Of a stretch of 64,000 nucleotides of DNA, positions 17,733-26,834 are shown in pieces. The first letter of the stretch is position 1. Each line of letters opens with the position of its first letter. The stretch covers positions 61,527-125,526 of the forward strand of contig DBXV01000017.1 of the NCBI GenBank assembly GCA_002309695.1. Direction: 5' to 3'. The translations under genes and the position numbers were made by a program. Source of the stretch: Myxococcales bacterium UBA1203 (lineage in GTDB: Bacteria > Myxococcota > Myxococcia > Myxococcales > UBA5297). The notes under the pieces are model-generated. The model had not been told where the DNA came from. It saw only the letters and a list, made by a program, of their open reading frames with translations, and searched no databases.

Positions 17733-17760
17733 CTCCTGAAATGGGCCGAATAACTTCGGC
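17733..17760 (-). promoter_or_regulatory. Leader hairpin before the RBS of the FISUMP lipoprotein
   Basis: GCCGAA/TTCGGC (17745-17750 with 17755-17760) forms a 6-base stem with a 4-base loop. After it come CCATTTCA and the Shine-Dalgarno GGAG, and then ACAGCG before the ATG. The same GGAGACAGCG sequence precedes the start of the next lipoprotein gene (21632). Confidence 0.5.
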
Positions 17761-17807
17761 GAAATAAATAAAAGACGGCTTCGGGTGGGGGACAACAAAG
17801 ACATCTG

Positions 17808-17835
17808 GCTATATTTCAGTGGGGTTGAAAGTCAA
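17808..17835 (-). promoter_or_regulatory. Promoter of the FISUMP lipoprotein gene
   Basis: TTGACT (17830-17835) and TATAGC (17808-17813) are exactly 16 bases apart, giving a predicted leader of about 75 bases that contains the hairpin. Confidence 0.6.
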
Positions 17836-17876
17836 ATGTTCTCCCACAGAATACCACCCACAATATATGCTTCTAA

Positions 17877-17920
17877 ATAAAAAATCCCCCGCTCCATTGT
17901 ATTCTGGAGAGGGGGATTTT
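17877..17920 (-). terminator. Intrinsic terminator of the Calx-beta lipoprotein gene
   Basis: On the minus strand AATCCCCC-type arms (17883-17890 with 17911-17918) and an inner CTCCA/TGGAG stem are followed by a T-rich run. It lies 29 bases past the stop codon at 17949. Confidence 0.85.
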
Positions 17921-17948
17921 CTGCAGTCAGGCGATTAAGTCAGCTTTT

Positions 17949-20900
17949 TTATTTCGCCTGGACCTCGATGACGGCGTAGCCGTTGCCGACATTGCCGAAG
18001 CGATATCCCCAGTGGGCCTTGCCGTCGCTTCCGATTTCCTCATAGGGAACGCTGCCGTTGCCGCCGTCAGCGCCGTTCGTGCCGGTCAGCGCGAAGGAAG
18101 TCGACTGCTGGCCCTTGCCATGGCGCGTGCCCGTAAAGGCATAGGAGCTGCCGGCGCCGGCGCCGACTTCATCCGTATTGCCGCAGTAGGCGAGGCCGCC
18201 GTACCAGCCGCCGCCGCCCGCCGCCCGGCTGTAGCCATTGCCGGTCTTGCACTCGAAGATGCTCATGCCATGGCCAAAGCGGTCGCCGACATCCGTGCGG
18301 CCGGTGTATGTGCCGGCGCTGGAGCCGTTCTGCGCATAATAGATCGACGCGCCGTTGCTTGAAAATGTGGTGCTTCCCTTGTGCCTGCCGCCGTCAGCTG
18401 TTTCTGAATAAGTAACAGACGTTTGCTTCAATGCACTGGCGCCATAGCTGTCATCTTTGGAATAGCAGCTGTGGGTGGGGTCAGGGCCGCCACCGCCGCC
18501 GCCCGCCACGAGGATGCGGTAGGGCCAGTGATTGGCGTCAACGGAGCAGGCGGAGTTCCCGATGCAGAAGTCGGTTCCGCCGCCGCCGCCGCCGCCGCGG
18601 CGGTCATCGCCGCCGGAGCGCCCGGCGCCGCCGCCGTTGTAGGCGTAATCTGAATTGTCGTGATCAGATCCGGCGGAAGCGCCCGCCTTGCCAGTCCGCA
18701 CGTAGAGCGACTCGCGGTTGGCCAGCGTGAGCGTTCCTTCCATGTAGGCGCCTGCGCCGCCGTGATTGCGGCACTTGAAGCCACTTCCGTCGCTGGTGAG
18801 CGCCATGGATTTTTCGGTGGGCTGGCCGCCGCTGGCGCCCCAAGCGCGGAGCCTGTAGGTTCCGGCGGGCAGATCGATGGTGCGGACAGAGCCCTTGTAC
18901 TTAAAGTAAAAATACCTGCAAATATTATATTTGCTGAAGCTCTTCGACGTCACATTGGGCGCGGGGTAAGACGAGCTGTTGGTCCAGGCCGTCACCGTAA
19001 ACTTGTCGTAGGCTTTATAGGGCTTGTAGTTATACGTCCAGCCGGGCGGAACTGACGTATAATAGAATTTAATGCTCTGCGGAGTTGAGTAATTGCTCGT
19101 CGTAAACAAGACGCTCGCCGACTCAGGGGCATTGGTATAAACCGTGGGAAGAACATACGATGTGCCGCCCTGCGTTAAGGAGAAGCCGTAGCTGCCGCCG
19201 TTGCTCTGGACGGGCTGGAGATACACTCTGACATTCTGGGAAGGCGCTTTGGTCAGCGAAACCGAGCAGGTCAGAACTCCCTGGCTCAGGCTTTCTGCGG
19301 AGAGGCCGACGGTATCGCCGCCGCTGACGAAGTCCGAGTATTCGCAGTTTGCATATTGCGTATTGCTCTCCTGGCAGTTCAGCGAAATGCCTGGCGAGTC
19401 GATATCTTCGACAGTCCAGCAGAGCGTCAGGGATTTACCGGAATAATAGGAATCCGAGGAACTCATCACCAGACGAATACAGCTGTATTGATTGCCGTCA
19501 AAAGCATTGTCCCTGACGCCCTCGACACGCGCCGTCTGCCAGCTGTCCCAGTCGGCGGGCTTGATGACCACTTGCGACGAGGAGTTGACGGCAATCTGGT
19601 CAGGGGAATTTGAGGTCAGAGTGACGGTGACATTGGAGGAAGGCTTGCTCCCCAGCTTGAACTTAAAGGGAACGGTGCCCGTCTCCCGGACGGTGCTGTA
19701 GCCCATCTTGTCGTAACGCATTACGTAGTTGTTGCGGTTATAGACGTTGACATTATGGCTCACGAAGCGTCCGGAGTAATCGTTGTCGCTTGAAGTGGAT
19801 TCGGCACGAATCTGAACATTGTTGGTGCTGTCAACAACGCCGTCATCAACTGCTGTGACCGTGACGCACTGCTCGGTGTTGTATGAAGCCGGCTGGAAGG
19901 TCAGCGACGAGGGCGAAACCGTGGCGCCAGTGGAGGTGTTGCTGGAAGAGATGTTCAGCTTGACGCTCTGCCGCGGGCGGCTCGACAGCGAGTAGCAGAT
20001 TTTGCCTGACGCCGAATAGACAGAGCTGTAGCCGTCCGTATCGAGTCCAGCCTCTGCGAGGTTGGAAACCTGGGCGCGCTGCAGGAGACCCACCACATCG
20101 TTGTCCGCGACGGTGCCGGAGATGATCTTGTTGATGGCATTGTAGGTGGTCTGGGTGTTAGTGTCGGAGGAACGCCCGGTCAGCACCAGCGTGCAGTCGT
20201 GGGCGCCGTCCGCCGTGCCGTCGTCGTCGATGCCCTCAACAACGATCTTCTGAATCTCGTTGTAGGTATCCGCCGTAAAGGTAAGCGATGACTCACTGAT
20301 GATTCTGCATCTCTCCGCGGGCGTAACCTGGGCAGTGATGGTTGTCTCGACGATGGGCTGAGTGGAGAGGCTGATGCCGATGTTGTCGGTGCCGCCGCCC
20401 TCACTGACGGTGAATGGATTTTTATTCACCAGAATCTGCGGCACATCGTTGTCGATGTTCACGAGGTCAACGGTGGGCATCTCCATGGCCGCGAAGAGCG
20501 CGTCCGTCGTCTCGGAAGTGCCGAACAGAAGCTGATAATTATGAGGCTCCGTGTTCACCGTGCCGCTGTCGTCCTTGCCCGTTACGATGACGATGTGCTC
20601 GGTGTTCCAGTCGGCAGGCAGAATTACGAGGCTCGCGGGGGAAACTTCGGCGTAATCGCCATTCGAGACCGAGAGGGGAATCGTCACCTTCCCGGAGGGC
20701 TTGCCGCCCAGCTTCACGCCAATCTCCACCTGGTCCCCGTTTTCACTCGTTTCCAGCAGTTCGGGCAGACTGAGGATGATGCTGGCCGTCTCGGTGTCGC
20801 GGTTCACGAGGCTGACGCTCTGCGAGAGGTTATTGAAATCCCCGTCATCCGACATGCTGGTGAGCGCGAGATTGAATTTCTTGTCGCCGTCCACAACGCC

Positions 20901-21632
20901 GTCGCCCTTTCCGACAATCACCAGCGGCTGCGGCGTCTCCCAGTTCTCGGGCGTGAAGGTCAGCGACATCTCGCCGCCCTCCACCGACACGTCATCGCGG
21001 CCCGCGCCCGTGAGCGAGGCCAGCACCCGGACATCGGCGGTGGGCGCGCTGTCGAGGCGAATGTTGACCGTGGCCTTCGTCTCGCCGTTGTCGTCGACGA
21101 TGTCGTTCCCGCCCTCCAGCTCGTAGAGAATGTTGGCGCCCGTTTCGGAGATGCAGTTGCCCTGCTCGTTGCAGACTTTCGGCTCGGGGCAGGTCTTGTT
21201 CAGGCAGGCGTCGAACACGCAGTCGCCGGCCTTGCAGGTCTTGCCCGGGTCGCAGTCCACGCCCTCGCAGCGCGCGTCGTAGCAGTCGCCGTCCGTCCGG
21301 CACTGGAGCCCCTGGGCTTCGCAGGCGGCAATGCCCTCGGCGGAGCAGTCCGAATTTGCCCGGCAGTTGAGCCAGCCCTCTTCCGCGCAGTCGCAGGTGA
21401 TGGCCCATTCAGGCATCTGCTGCCCATTGCATTCCCCCGCGGGGCCGGCATCGGGCTCAATGATTCCGGAGTCTTCGACCAGCCCGGCGTCTTCCGTGTG
21501 GTCGGAGGGCTTCGCCTTCTCACTGCCGCAGGCAAATCCCGTCATTGCCAGTGCGGACATTAAAATCAGAGTCGGGACGAATGATCTGCACGCCCCTCCT
21601 CCGCATACATTGAGGAGTTTTTTCTTTTGCAC
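17949..21632 (-). CDS. Giant lipoprotein: Cys-rich, Calx-beta-like repeats, ALK/LTK-like glycine-rich domain
   Basis: A 1227-residue protein. The GTG at 21632 is preferred over the upstream ATG at 21704: GGAG lies eight bases before it and it gives a classical lipoprotein signal (KKK n-region, lipobox GFAC). In order, it has an acidic DAG linker; a Cys-rich segment (CDPGKTCKAGDC, CPEPKVCNEQGNC); about six beta-sandwich repeats of Calx-beta type, each with a core like SLTFTPENWETPQPLVIVG; and a C-terminal glycine-rich domain (LPAGTYRLRAWGASGG, later GGGGGGGTDFC and ILVAGGGGGG). The last part resembles the glycine-rich domain of animal ALK/LTK receptors. Probably a surface adhesin or matrix protein. 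It is monocistronic between its own promoter and terminator. Confidence 0.8.
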   Translation of the reverse strand: MQKKKLLNVCGGGACRSFVPTLILMSALAMTGFACGSEKAKPSDHTEDAGLVEDSGIIEPDAGPAGECNGQQMPEWAITCDCAEEGWLNCRANSDCSAEGIAACEAQGLQCRTDGDCYDARCEGVDCDPGKTCKAGDCVFDACLNKTCPEPKVCNEQGNCISETGANILYELEGGNDIVDDNGETKATVNIRLDSAPTADVRVLASLTGAGRDDVSVEGGEMSLTFTPENWETPQPLVIVGKGDGVVDGDKKFNLALTSMSDDGDFNNLSQSVSLVNRDTETASIILSLPELLETSENGDQVEIGVKLGGKPSGKVTIPLSVSNGDYAEVSPASLVILPADWNTEHIVIVTGKDDSGTVNTEPHNYQLLFGTSETTDALFAAMEMPTVDLVNIDNDVPQILVNKNPFTVSEGGGTDNIGISLSTQPIVETTITAQVTPAERCRIISESSLTFTADTYNEIQKIVVEGIDDDGTADGAHDCTLVLTGRSSDTNTQTTYNAINKIISGTVADNDVVGLLQRAQVSNLAEAGLDTDGYSSVYSASGKICYSLSSRPRQSVKLNISSSNTSTGATVSPSSLTFQPASYNTEQCVTVTAVDDGVVDSTNNVQIRAESTSSDNDYSGRFVSHNVNVYNRNNYVMRYDKMGYSTVRETGTVPFKFKLGSKPSSNVTVTLTSNSPDQIAVNSSSQVVIKPADWDSWQTARVEGVRDNAFDGNQYSCIRLVMSSSDSYYSGKSLTLCWTVEDIDSPGISLNCQESNTQYANCEYSDFVSGGDTVGLSAESLSQGVLTCSVSLTKAPSQNVRVYLQPVQSNGGSYGFSLTQGGTSYVLPTVYTNAPESASVLFTTSNYSTPQSIKFYYTSVPPGWTYNYKPYKAYDKFTVTAWTNSSSYPAPNVTSKSFSKYNICRYFYFKYKGSVRTIDLPAGTYRLRAWGASGGQPTEKSMALTSDGSGFKCRNHGGAGAYMEGTLTLANRESLYVRTGKAGASAGSDHDNSDYAYNGGGAGRSGGDDRRGGGGGGGTDFCIGNSACSVDANHWPYRILVAGGGGGGPDPTHSCYSKDDSYGASALKQTSVTYSETADGGRHKGSTTFSSNGASIYYAQNGSSAGTYTGRTDVGDRFGHGMSIFECKTGNGYSRAAGGGGWYGGLAYCGNTDEVGAGAGSSYAFTGTRHGKGQQSTSFALTGTNGADGGNGSVPYEEIGSDGKAHWGYRFGNVGNGYAVIEVQAK

Positions 21633-21640
21633 TTCGCTGT

Positions 21641-21673
21641 CTCCAAAAAGAAAAGCCGGAAGAATTTCCGGCT
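21641..21673 (-). promoter_or_regulatory. Terminator-like leader hairpin fused to the RBS
   Basis: An 8-base perfect stem AGCCGGAA/TTCCGGCT with a 4-base loop (21654-21661 with 21666-21673) is followed on the minus strand by TTTTCTTTTT, which abuts the Shine-Dalgarno GGAG at 21641-21644 with no gap. It lies inside the leader, about 35 bases after the predicted transcript start. Confidence 0.65.
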
Positions 21674-21715
21674 GTGGTGAGTAAAATCTCGCTTGAAGCG
21701 ACAAAAAAATGGCGA

Positions 21716-21744
21716 TCTCTAGGGAGGTGAACTGGGGAAGTCAA
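21716..21744 (-). promoter_or_regulatory. Promoter of the giant lipoprotein gene
   Basis: TTGACT (21739-21744), 17 bases, TAGAGA (21716-21721), then a discriminator and a run of seven T. Same pattern as at the TPR operon. Confidence 0.65.
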
Positions 21745-21841
21745 TGGGCCAAATGGGGGGATCCCCCCTTCATGGTGGAATAACGTCGTAACAAACGACG
21801 CACGAAGGGCCGCCCGGTCTCGGTTGCCATTTGTCCGTAAT

Positions 21842-21880
21842 AAAAAAGCCGCCCCTCAATCATGTTGAGGAGCGGCTTTG
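21842..21880 (-). terminator. Intrinsic terminator after the small lipoprotein gene
   Basis: The stem AAGCCGC(C)CCTCAA with TTGAGGAGCGGCTT has one bulge and a short loop and is followed by a T-run on the minus strand. It lies about 50 bases past the stop at 21927. Confidence 0.85.
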
Positions 21881-21926
21881 ATGAATCAGATGAAAGGGAA
21901 GATTTCGATTTTGCGTAACAATTCGC

Positions 21927-22595
21927 TCAATCTGTTCCTTCGTCCTTGTCCTCATCTTCCTTGCAGAAATTCTGAATGCCCTCCTGTCCTTCGAGAAGGG
22001 AACACAAATCGGCTCCCGACTCTTCGACAGTTGACGTGAGCGTGTAGCCGTCATCGCACTCTGTCACTGGCGTGGCGCCGCTCGCCAGAAAGCTGATGGG
22101 GAAGGAATAAGGCGTGGTGATGATGTAGCCGCCACTCAGCAGCTTGCCTTTGACTTTGACGCGCACCACCGCCGACTGAATGTCAGTGGAGGCCTTGGAA
22201 TTGAGCGCCTCCATGGATTTTGGCCCCAGGATATTGGTGCCCATCAGAAGCTCGCCGTTGGGAGGGCAGCCGCCGGCGGCCTCCAGTTCCTCTTCGGCCA
22301 CCGTCTCTCCATCGATGCGCGTCTCCACAATCAGGGAGCGCAGCTGATAGTGATTGCGCTGGCTGCCCACAGTGTCTCCGTCGTCGCCCGAAAGTTCATT
22401 CTTCAGAAGAAGGCAGACCTCATATTGGCTGGCCAGGGATACGTCGAGCAGGCCGCCGCCCAGCTGCTCGGAACTGCTGCATTTGCAGTTTTTGTCATAG
22501 CCATGGGACGAGGCGATATAGACGCCGGACTCACCGACGCATGCTGACAGGAAAAGTGCGACAACCAGACACAGGCAATGGGTGATTCGATTCAT
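21927..22595 (-). CDS. Lipoprotein of unknown family
   Basis: Start chosen at the ATG 22595, which has GAGG eight bases upstream and opens the signal peptide NRITHCLCLVVALFLSAC (lipobox LSAC). The frame is open to 22643. The mature protein of about 205 residues has paired cysteines (CKC, CPP, CDDG, CSLL, FCKED) and an acidic tail (EDEDKDEGTD). I recognise no domain. It begins 57 bases downstream of the pilQ stop, and no promoter was identified between them, so it may be a distal member of the pil operon. Confidence 0.7.
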   Translation of the reverse strand: MNRITHCLCLVVALFLSACVGESGVYIASSHGYDKNCKCSSSEQLGGGLLDVSLASQYEVCLLLKNELSGDDGDTVGSQRNHYQLRSLIVETRIDGETVAEEELEAAGGCPPNGELLMGTNILGPKSMEALNSKASTDIQSAVVRVKVKGKLLSGGYIITTPYSFPISFLASGATPVTECDDGYTLTSTVEESGADLCSLLEGQEGIQNFCKEDEDKDEGTD

Positions 22596-22652
22596 TTTGA
22601 AGGACCTCGCATGATTCAAAATCATTGACGGATACCTATTCACGCCAGGGGC

Positions 22653-25442
22653 TTACAGCCCGGCGGAGGCGTCCTTGGAGCCTGACAGGCTCTGGTTGCG
22701 GTTGACGATGCGCGGCGTGATGAAAATGAGCAGCTCGGTCCGCGTGTCTGTTTCGGAGCGGCTCTTAAAGAGCCAGCCCAGAACAGGAATGCGGGAGAAG
22801 AGCGGGACGCCGGATTCGTTCATCGCCTGCGACCGCGTGTAGATGCCGCCGATGACGGTGGTGTCGCCGTCTTTGACCAGAACCTGCGTCTGCGCCTCTT
22901 TCTTACTGATGGCCGGCTGCCCGTTGGCGCCAGTCATACTGGCGTCCGCCTGGTTATTGCTGGCGTTGATGTCGAGGAGAATGCTGCCGTCCGCCGTGAC
23001 ATGGGGTGTGACTTTGAGCTCCAGTTTGGCCTCGACGAACGTCGTGTTGACGCCCGAAGCGGAGGTCTGGCTGTAAGGAATCGAAATGCCCTGCGAAATG
23101 GTCGCAGTATTGTTGTCGAGGGTGATGACTCGGGGCGCGCTGATGGTCTTGGACTGACCGTTGGACTCCATGGCAGAGAGCCGCAGGTTGAGAAGCGCGG
23201 CGCCGCCGGCGGAGCCAAAGGTAAAGCCCACGCCGCCGCCAGCTCCCATGCCGATGGCTGCGGGCAGGTTGATGGCGTAATTGGGCGTCGTGGTGCCCAA
23301 ACCGTCGGTGCCTTCATTTCCCGCTGCACCGGCGACGCGAATGGTGTTGGGAAACGCCAGACCCGTAGAATTACCGTTGGAGGGTCCGAAACTCAGGTTG
23401 CCGCCCCATTGGATGCCGAATTCACGGGAGAAATTGACGTTGGCCTCGACAATGCGGCTTTCAATGAGGACCTGCGGTGTCTGGGTATCGAGCCTGCGGA
23501 CAAGGCCTTCCGCGCGCGCGATGGCCTCGGCGACATCCTTGACGATGATGACGTTGGTGCGGGCATCGACGCTCAGCTTGCCCCGCTCAGAGAGCACATC
23601 CTTGACGCGGTCAGAGAGGCCGGCCGCCGTCGCGTAGTTGATGGGGATGATGCGGACCTTGAGCGGCTCCAGCTGCACCTGCAGCTTCGCCTTTTCGGCG
23701 GCCTGCTTGTGCTCTTCTTCGAGCAGCTTGGCAGGAGCGATGCGGATGATGTTGCCGAACTCTTCTTTATCCAGCCCTTTGGACTTGAGCACGATGTCCA
23801 GCGCCTGATCCCAGGGAACATTGCGCAGCTTAATCGTGACTTTCCCGCTCACGTTATCGCCGACGATGATGTTCTTCTTGGAGATGTCGGCGAAGATGCG
23901 GAGCAGGTTGTGGATGTCGATGTCCTTGAACTCGAAGGAGATGCGCTGCCCCGTGTAGCGCTGCTTTCTGCTGCCGGCGCCTGCTGCCGTCCGAACGGAA
24001 GTGACGCTGCTTTCCACGGCGGGGACCTGAGCATCTTCGGCGGCCGCGTGCGACGCGAGGCTGACGGCCTTTCCGTCGACCACCAGCTCCTGATCATTGG
24101 CGCTGTCGGCGTCTGCGGCTCCCGCACGGTTGAGCTCCCAGACCAGAATTCCGGAGCGGTCGATGCGCACGCTTCCCGAGACGGCGTCGTCCAGAGTCGC
24201 CACAATCTGCACTGTGTCTTCTTTGCCGGGAGCGCTGAAGGCGCTGACCATCGTCACCGGGCCGTCATAGGACGAAGTATCCAGACTGCGGGAGAGCTGC
24301 TTGGGCAGTTTGGCGCCATTGATGGTGAGAATGGCGGTGCGCGCGTCCGGCTGTTCCAGAGAGTGGGTGACGCCCTTCCCGACGGCAATCAGGACGCGGC
24401 CGCCCATGTCGTCGCCCTTATAGGAGATGTCACGAATCGGCTGAGCGGCATCCTGCTGCTGCGCGGTTTGGACGGCGGCATTCGTGCCCGCGGCGGCGAG
24501 AGCGTTCTGCGGCGCCTCGCTGATGGGCTGCTTCAGCGAGATGAGAAGCCCATCCTTCAGCCGCTGAACGTCGTAGCGCGGCATGGCTGAGGCTCCTGCA
24601 CCGTCCAGAACCATGCGGATGTGGCTGTCGTGCTTGCCAAAACGAACTTTGGAAATCGGTGCGCCCTGCTTCGCCTTCTGGTCGCGCAGCCCTTTCTGGA
24701 AGCCGTCCAAGTCCAGCGCCAGACGCGGCGGATTCTCAAGCTCAGTCAGAGTGTAGGCCCCGACGGCGCCGTCCGTCTTGAGGCGAATCTGGAAGCGGCC
24801 GGCCTTGCTGGAGAAGGAAATATCTCGGATGCGGCGCCCCTGATCGGCGACTGCCGCGTCATCGCGAAAAGCGGCTACTGCGTTGGGCTCGGACGACTTG
24901 AATGCAGTCATTCCGGCAGGTGCTTCGGCGCGGAATGCTGACTTGTCGGCTTTAGCTGCCGCCGTGTTGTTGTCGGAAGCGGTGTCGCTGCGCGCTTGGC
25001 GCTGCTCTGAGGCCGAAGCTGCGGCGGGAAGCGCGGGAACTGCCGCAGCCTGCGCGGCGGCACTGTCATTCAGGGTCACAATCAGACGGTCACCTTCCGC
25101 GCGCACGTCATGGGTCACACCATTTTGCAGGGCGATGACCACGCGGCCGACCGACGAATTTTCATCGGAAAACTGTGAGACGGTCACGCCGGCCATCAGG
25201 CCTTTTCCGTCCCTCGGACCGCGGATGGCGGAGACATCGGAACCGGCCAGATCAATGACCAGACGCTCGGGATCGCTCAGCTTAAATACAGTGAAGGTAG
25301 GTGCCGCACTGCCCTGAAGCGTGATGCCGGAGGGAGACAGGTCCATTCGGCTGATCGTGTTGAGCTCGGATTCTGCCATCGCCGCTTGCGGAGCGAGCAG
25401 GGCCAGCGACAGCGCCCCGGCAAGCCAGATGCGATTCTTCAT
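22653..25442 (-). CDS. pilQ: Type IV pilus secretin PilQ
   Basis: A 929-residue outer-membrane secretin. The start at 25442 is preferred (GGAG before it, signal peptide KNRIWLAGALSLALLAPQAA); an in-frame ATG at 25505 overlaps the pilP stop. Three AMIN-like peptidoglycan-binding repeats (for example GRFQIRLKTDGAVGAYTL) occupy the N-terminal half. An STN/N0 domain (RISFEFKDIDIHNLLRIFAD) and an N1/KH domain lead to the secretin core with VLIESRIVEANVNFSREFGI and the terminal ELLIFITPRIV. It forms the pore through which the pilus fibre leaves the cell. Last of five co-oriented pil genes, in the conserved order MNOPQ. Confidence 0.97.
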   Translation of the reverse strand: MKNRIWLAGALSLALLAPQAAMAESELNTISRMDLSPSGITLQGSAAPTFTVFKLSDPERLVIDLAGSDVSAIRGPRDGKGLMAGVTVSQFSDENSSVGRVVIALQNGVTHDVRAEGDRLIVTLNDSAAAQAAAVPALPAAASASEQRQARSDTASDNNTAAAKADKSAFRAEAPAGMTAFKSSEPNAVAAFRDDAAVADQGRRIRDISFSSKAGRFQIRLKTDGAVGAYTLTELENPPRLALDLDGFQKGLRDQKAKQGAPISKVRFGKHDSHIRMVLDGAGASAMPRYDVQRLKDGLLISLKQPISEAPQNALAAAGTNAAVQTAQQQDAAQPIRDISYKGDDMGGRVLIAVGKGVTHSLEQPDARTAILTINGAKLPKQLSRSLDTSSYDGPVTMVSAFSAPGKEDTVQIVATLDDAVSGSVRIDRSGILVWELNRAGAADADSANDQELVVDGKAVSLASHAAAEDAQVPAVESSVTSVRTAAGAGSRKQRYTGQRISFEFKDIDIHNLLRIFADISKKNIIVGDNVSGKVTIKLRNVPWDQALDIVLKSKGLDKEEFGNIIRIAPAKLLEEEHKQAAEKAKLQVQLEPLKVRIIPINYATAAGLSDRVKDVLSERGKLSVDARTNVIIVKDVAEAIARAEGLVRRLDTQTPQVLIESRIVEANVNFSREFGIQWGGNLSFGPSNGNSTGLAFPNTIRVAGAAGNEGTDGLGTTTPNYAINLPAAIGMGAGGGVGFTFGSAGGAALLNLRLSAMESNGQSKTISAPRVITLDNNTATISQGISIPYSQTSASGVNTTFVEAKLELKVTPHVTADGSILLDINASNNQADASMTGANGQPAISKKEAQTQVLVKDGDTTVIGGIYTRSQAMNESGVPLFSRIPVLGWLFKSRSETDTRTELLIFITPRIVNRNQSLSGSKDASAGL

Positions 25443-25501
25443 GTGTGCTTCTCCTTCACGTGGTCGGGAAAATGTATCGGGATGACGGGAGGGCCGCAGA
25501 T

Positions 25502-26218
25502 TCATGGCTCTATCTCCACATTCATCAGATTGCTCTCGCCGCTGATGTCCGCCGTGTCATTGGCCGACTTCGGCAGGTAGATTGAGATGTCATTGGGCTG
25601 GGGGACACCGGAGTTGTCCTTGTAAATTTCGGTGACGACGATTTCTCCGGGCCGGATCTGCGTAATTTTTCCGTTGCGCTTGCCGATGAAGGTGCCCCGG
25701 TGAACGCTGTATCCGCGGCCGTCGGGCGTTTCGACCATTGCCATCGGATTGGAGACGCCGCTGACCACAGCCACCAGCCGAAGCTGCTCGATGTCCCATT
25801 TGCACAGGGGGCCGCAGCGCAGATTTTCCACGGGCGCTTCCACGGGCTTGGATGCCGCCGCCGCTGCTTCCGCCGCTGCCTTCTGCAGGGCTGCTTCGCG
25901 CTCAGCGTCATGCTTGATGGAACGGAAGGGGTCCCGCTTGCCCACGGGGGAATAGGCGTATTCGTGAACAGGCGCGGCCTCTGCGGGAGGCGCTTCCTGA
26001 ACCACAGGCGCGGGCTGAGGCTTTTGCGCCGCGGCCGTCTGCGCCCGGGGCAGAGTGCGGGCCGGTTTGGAATCTTCGCACGCCGTCAGGCAGGCCAGCG
26101 AGGCAGCGAGGATGACTGCCGTTCGGACGCCGCGGAAAAGGGGGAGGTGATTCTCTGCCATCGGGGGGGCAGCCACCGCTTTGAAATGAAAAGGCGCCAT
26201 TTGATTGTCCATGGTCAT
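25502..26218 (-). CDS. pilP: Type IV pilus inner-membrane lipoprotein PilP
   Basis: A 238-residue lipoprotein with lipobox LTAC (Cys47 from the first ATG). The upstream part of the signal is long, so the ATG at 26161 is an alternative, but only the first ATG has AGGA before it. After a Pro/Ala linker the PilP motif YSPVGKRDPFRSI appears. The C-terminal beta domain (LVAVVSGVSNPMAMVETPDG and RNGKITQIRPGEIVVTE) docks on the secretin PilQ. Its 5' end overlaps the pilO stop and its 3' end the pilQ frame, so translation is probably coupled. Confidence 0.95.
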   Translation of the reverse strand: MTMDNQMAPFHFKAVAAPPMAENHLPLFRGVRTAVILAASLACLTACEDSKPARTLPRAQTAAAQKPQPAPVVQEAPPAEAAPVHEYAYSPVGKRDPFRSIKHDAEREAALQKAAAEAAAAASKPVEAPVENLRCGPLCKWDIEQLRLVAVVSGVSNPMAMVETPDGRGYSVHRGTFIGKRNGKITQIRPGEIVVTEIYKDNSGVPQPNDISIYLPKSANDTADISGESNLMNVEIEP

Positions 26219-26808
26219 TTGCTGCCGTCCTGGGTCTCAATGAACTGGAAGGTCGTGGCCACGTATTTCGCCGTCAGCACAATGCGGTCATTTTCATTGT
26301 GGGCGGATGACAGGGATAGACCGCTCACGTTCACGATGCGCCGCAGCTTGGACAGGCTCTCCAGAAAGACCGCGATTTCGTGGTAGGTTCCGGAAACCGT
26401 CATGTCCAAGGGGATGGCCTGATAAAAGCCGTAAGCAATTTTGGGCTTGGGCGACAGATTGCGGATGAGCAGCCCTGCCTTGTTGGCATTGTCGTTCATG
26501 TCTGTCAGGAGCTCATCCAGATTGTCCGACAGAGGCAACGCTGTCAGTGCTTCTGCCAGCTGCTGCTTGAGAAGCTCGTGTTCGCGCTGAAATTGAGTCA
26601 AGTTTTCGGCAATAATTTTTTTATCGGTAATTTCAGTTTCATTTTTTGTGATGGTGGCTTTGTTGCGTTTGATTTGTTTGTCGGCATCCTGAATGAAAAA
26701 ATAATAGTTTCCGCCGGTAATGGCCGCGACAAGGCCAATAGCGATGCCGATTTTTCCGGCGGTGGGGAGCTTGTTGAAACTCTCAAGATCGATTTGCTGT
26801 TTCGCCAT
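26215..26808 (-). CDS. pilO: Type IV pilus alignment protein PilO
   Basis: 197 residues with one transmembrane segment near the N-terminus (about residues 19-37, IGIAIGLVAAITGGNYYFF). A coiled-coil segment then leads to the ferredoxin-like periplasmic domain (IPLDMTVSGTYHEIAVFLES). PilO pairs with PilN to connect cytoplasmic PilM to PilP and PilQ. 26 bases separate it from pilN. Confidence 0.95.
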   Translation of the reverse strand: MAKQQIDLESFNKLPTAGKIGIAIGLVAAITGGNYYFFIQDADKQIKRNKATITKNETEITDKKIIAENLTQFQREHELLKQQLAEALTALPLSDNLDELLTDMNDNANKAGLLIRNLSPKPKIAYGFYQAIPLDMTVSGTYHEIAVFLESLSKLRRIVNVSGLSLSSAHNENDRIVLTAKYVATTFQFIETQDGSK

Positions 26809-26834
26809 GACTGGAATCCCTGGACTGGGCCGAT

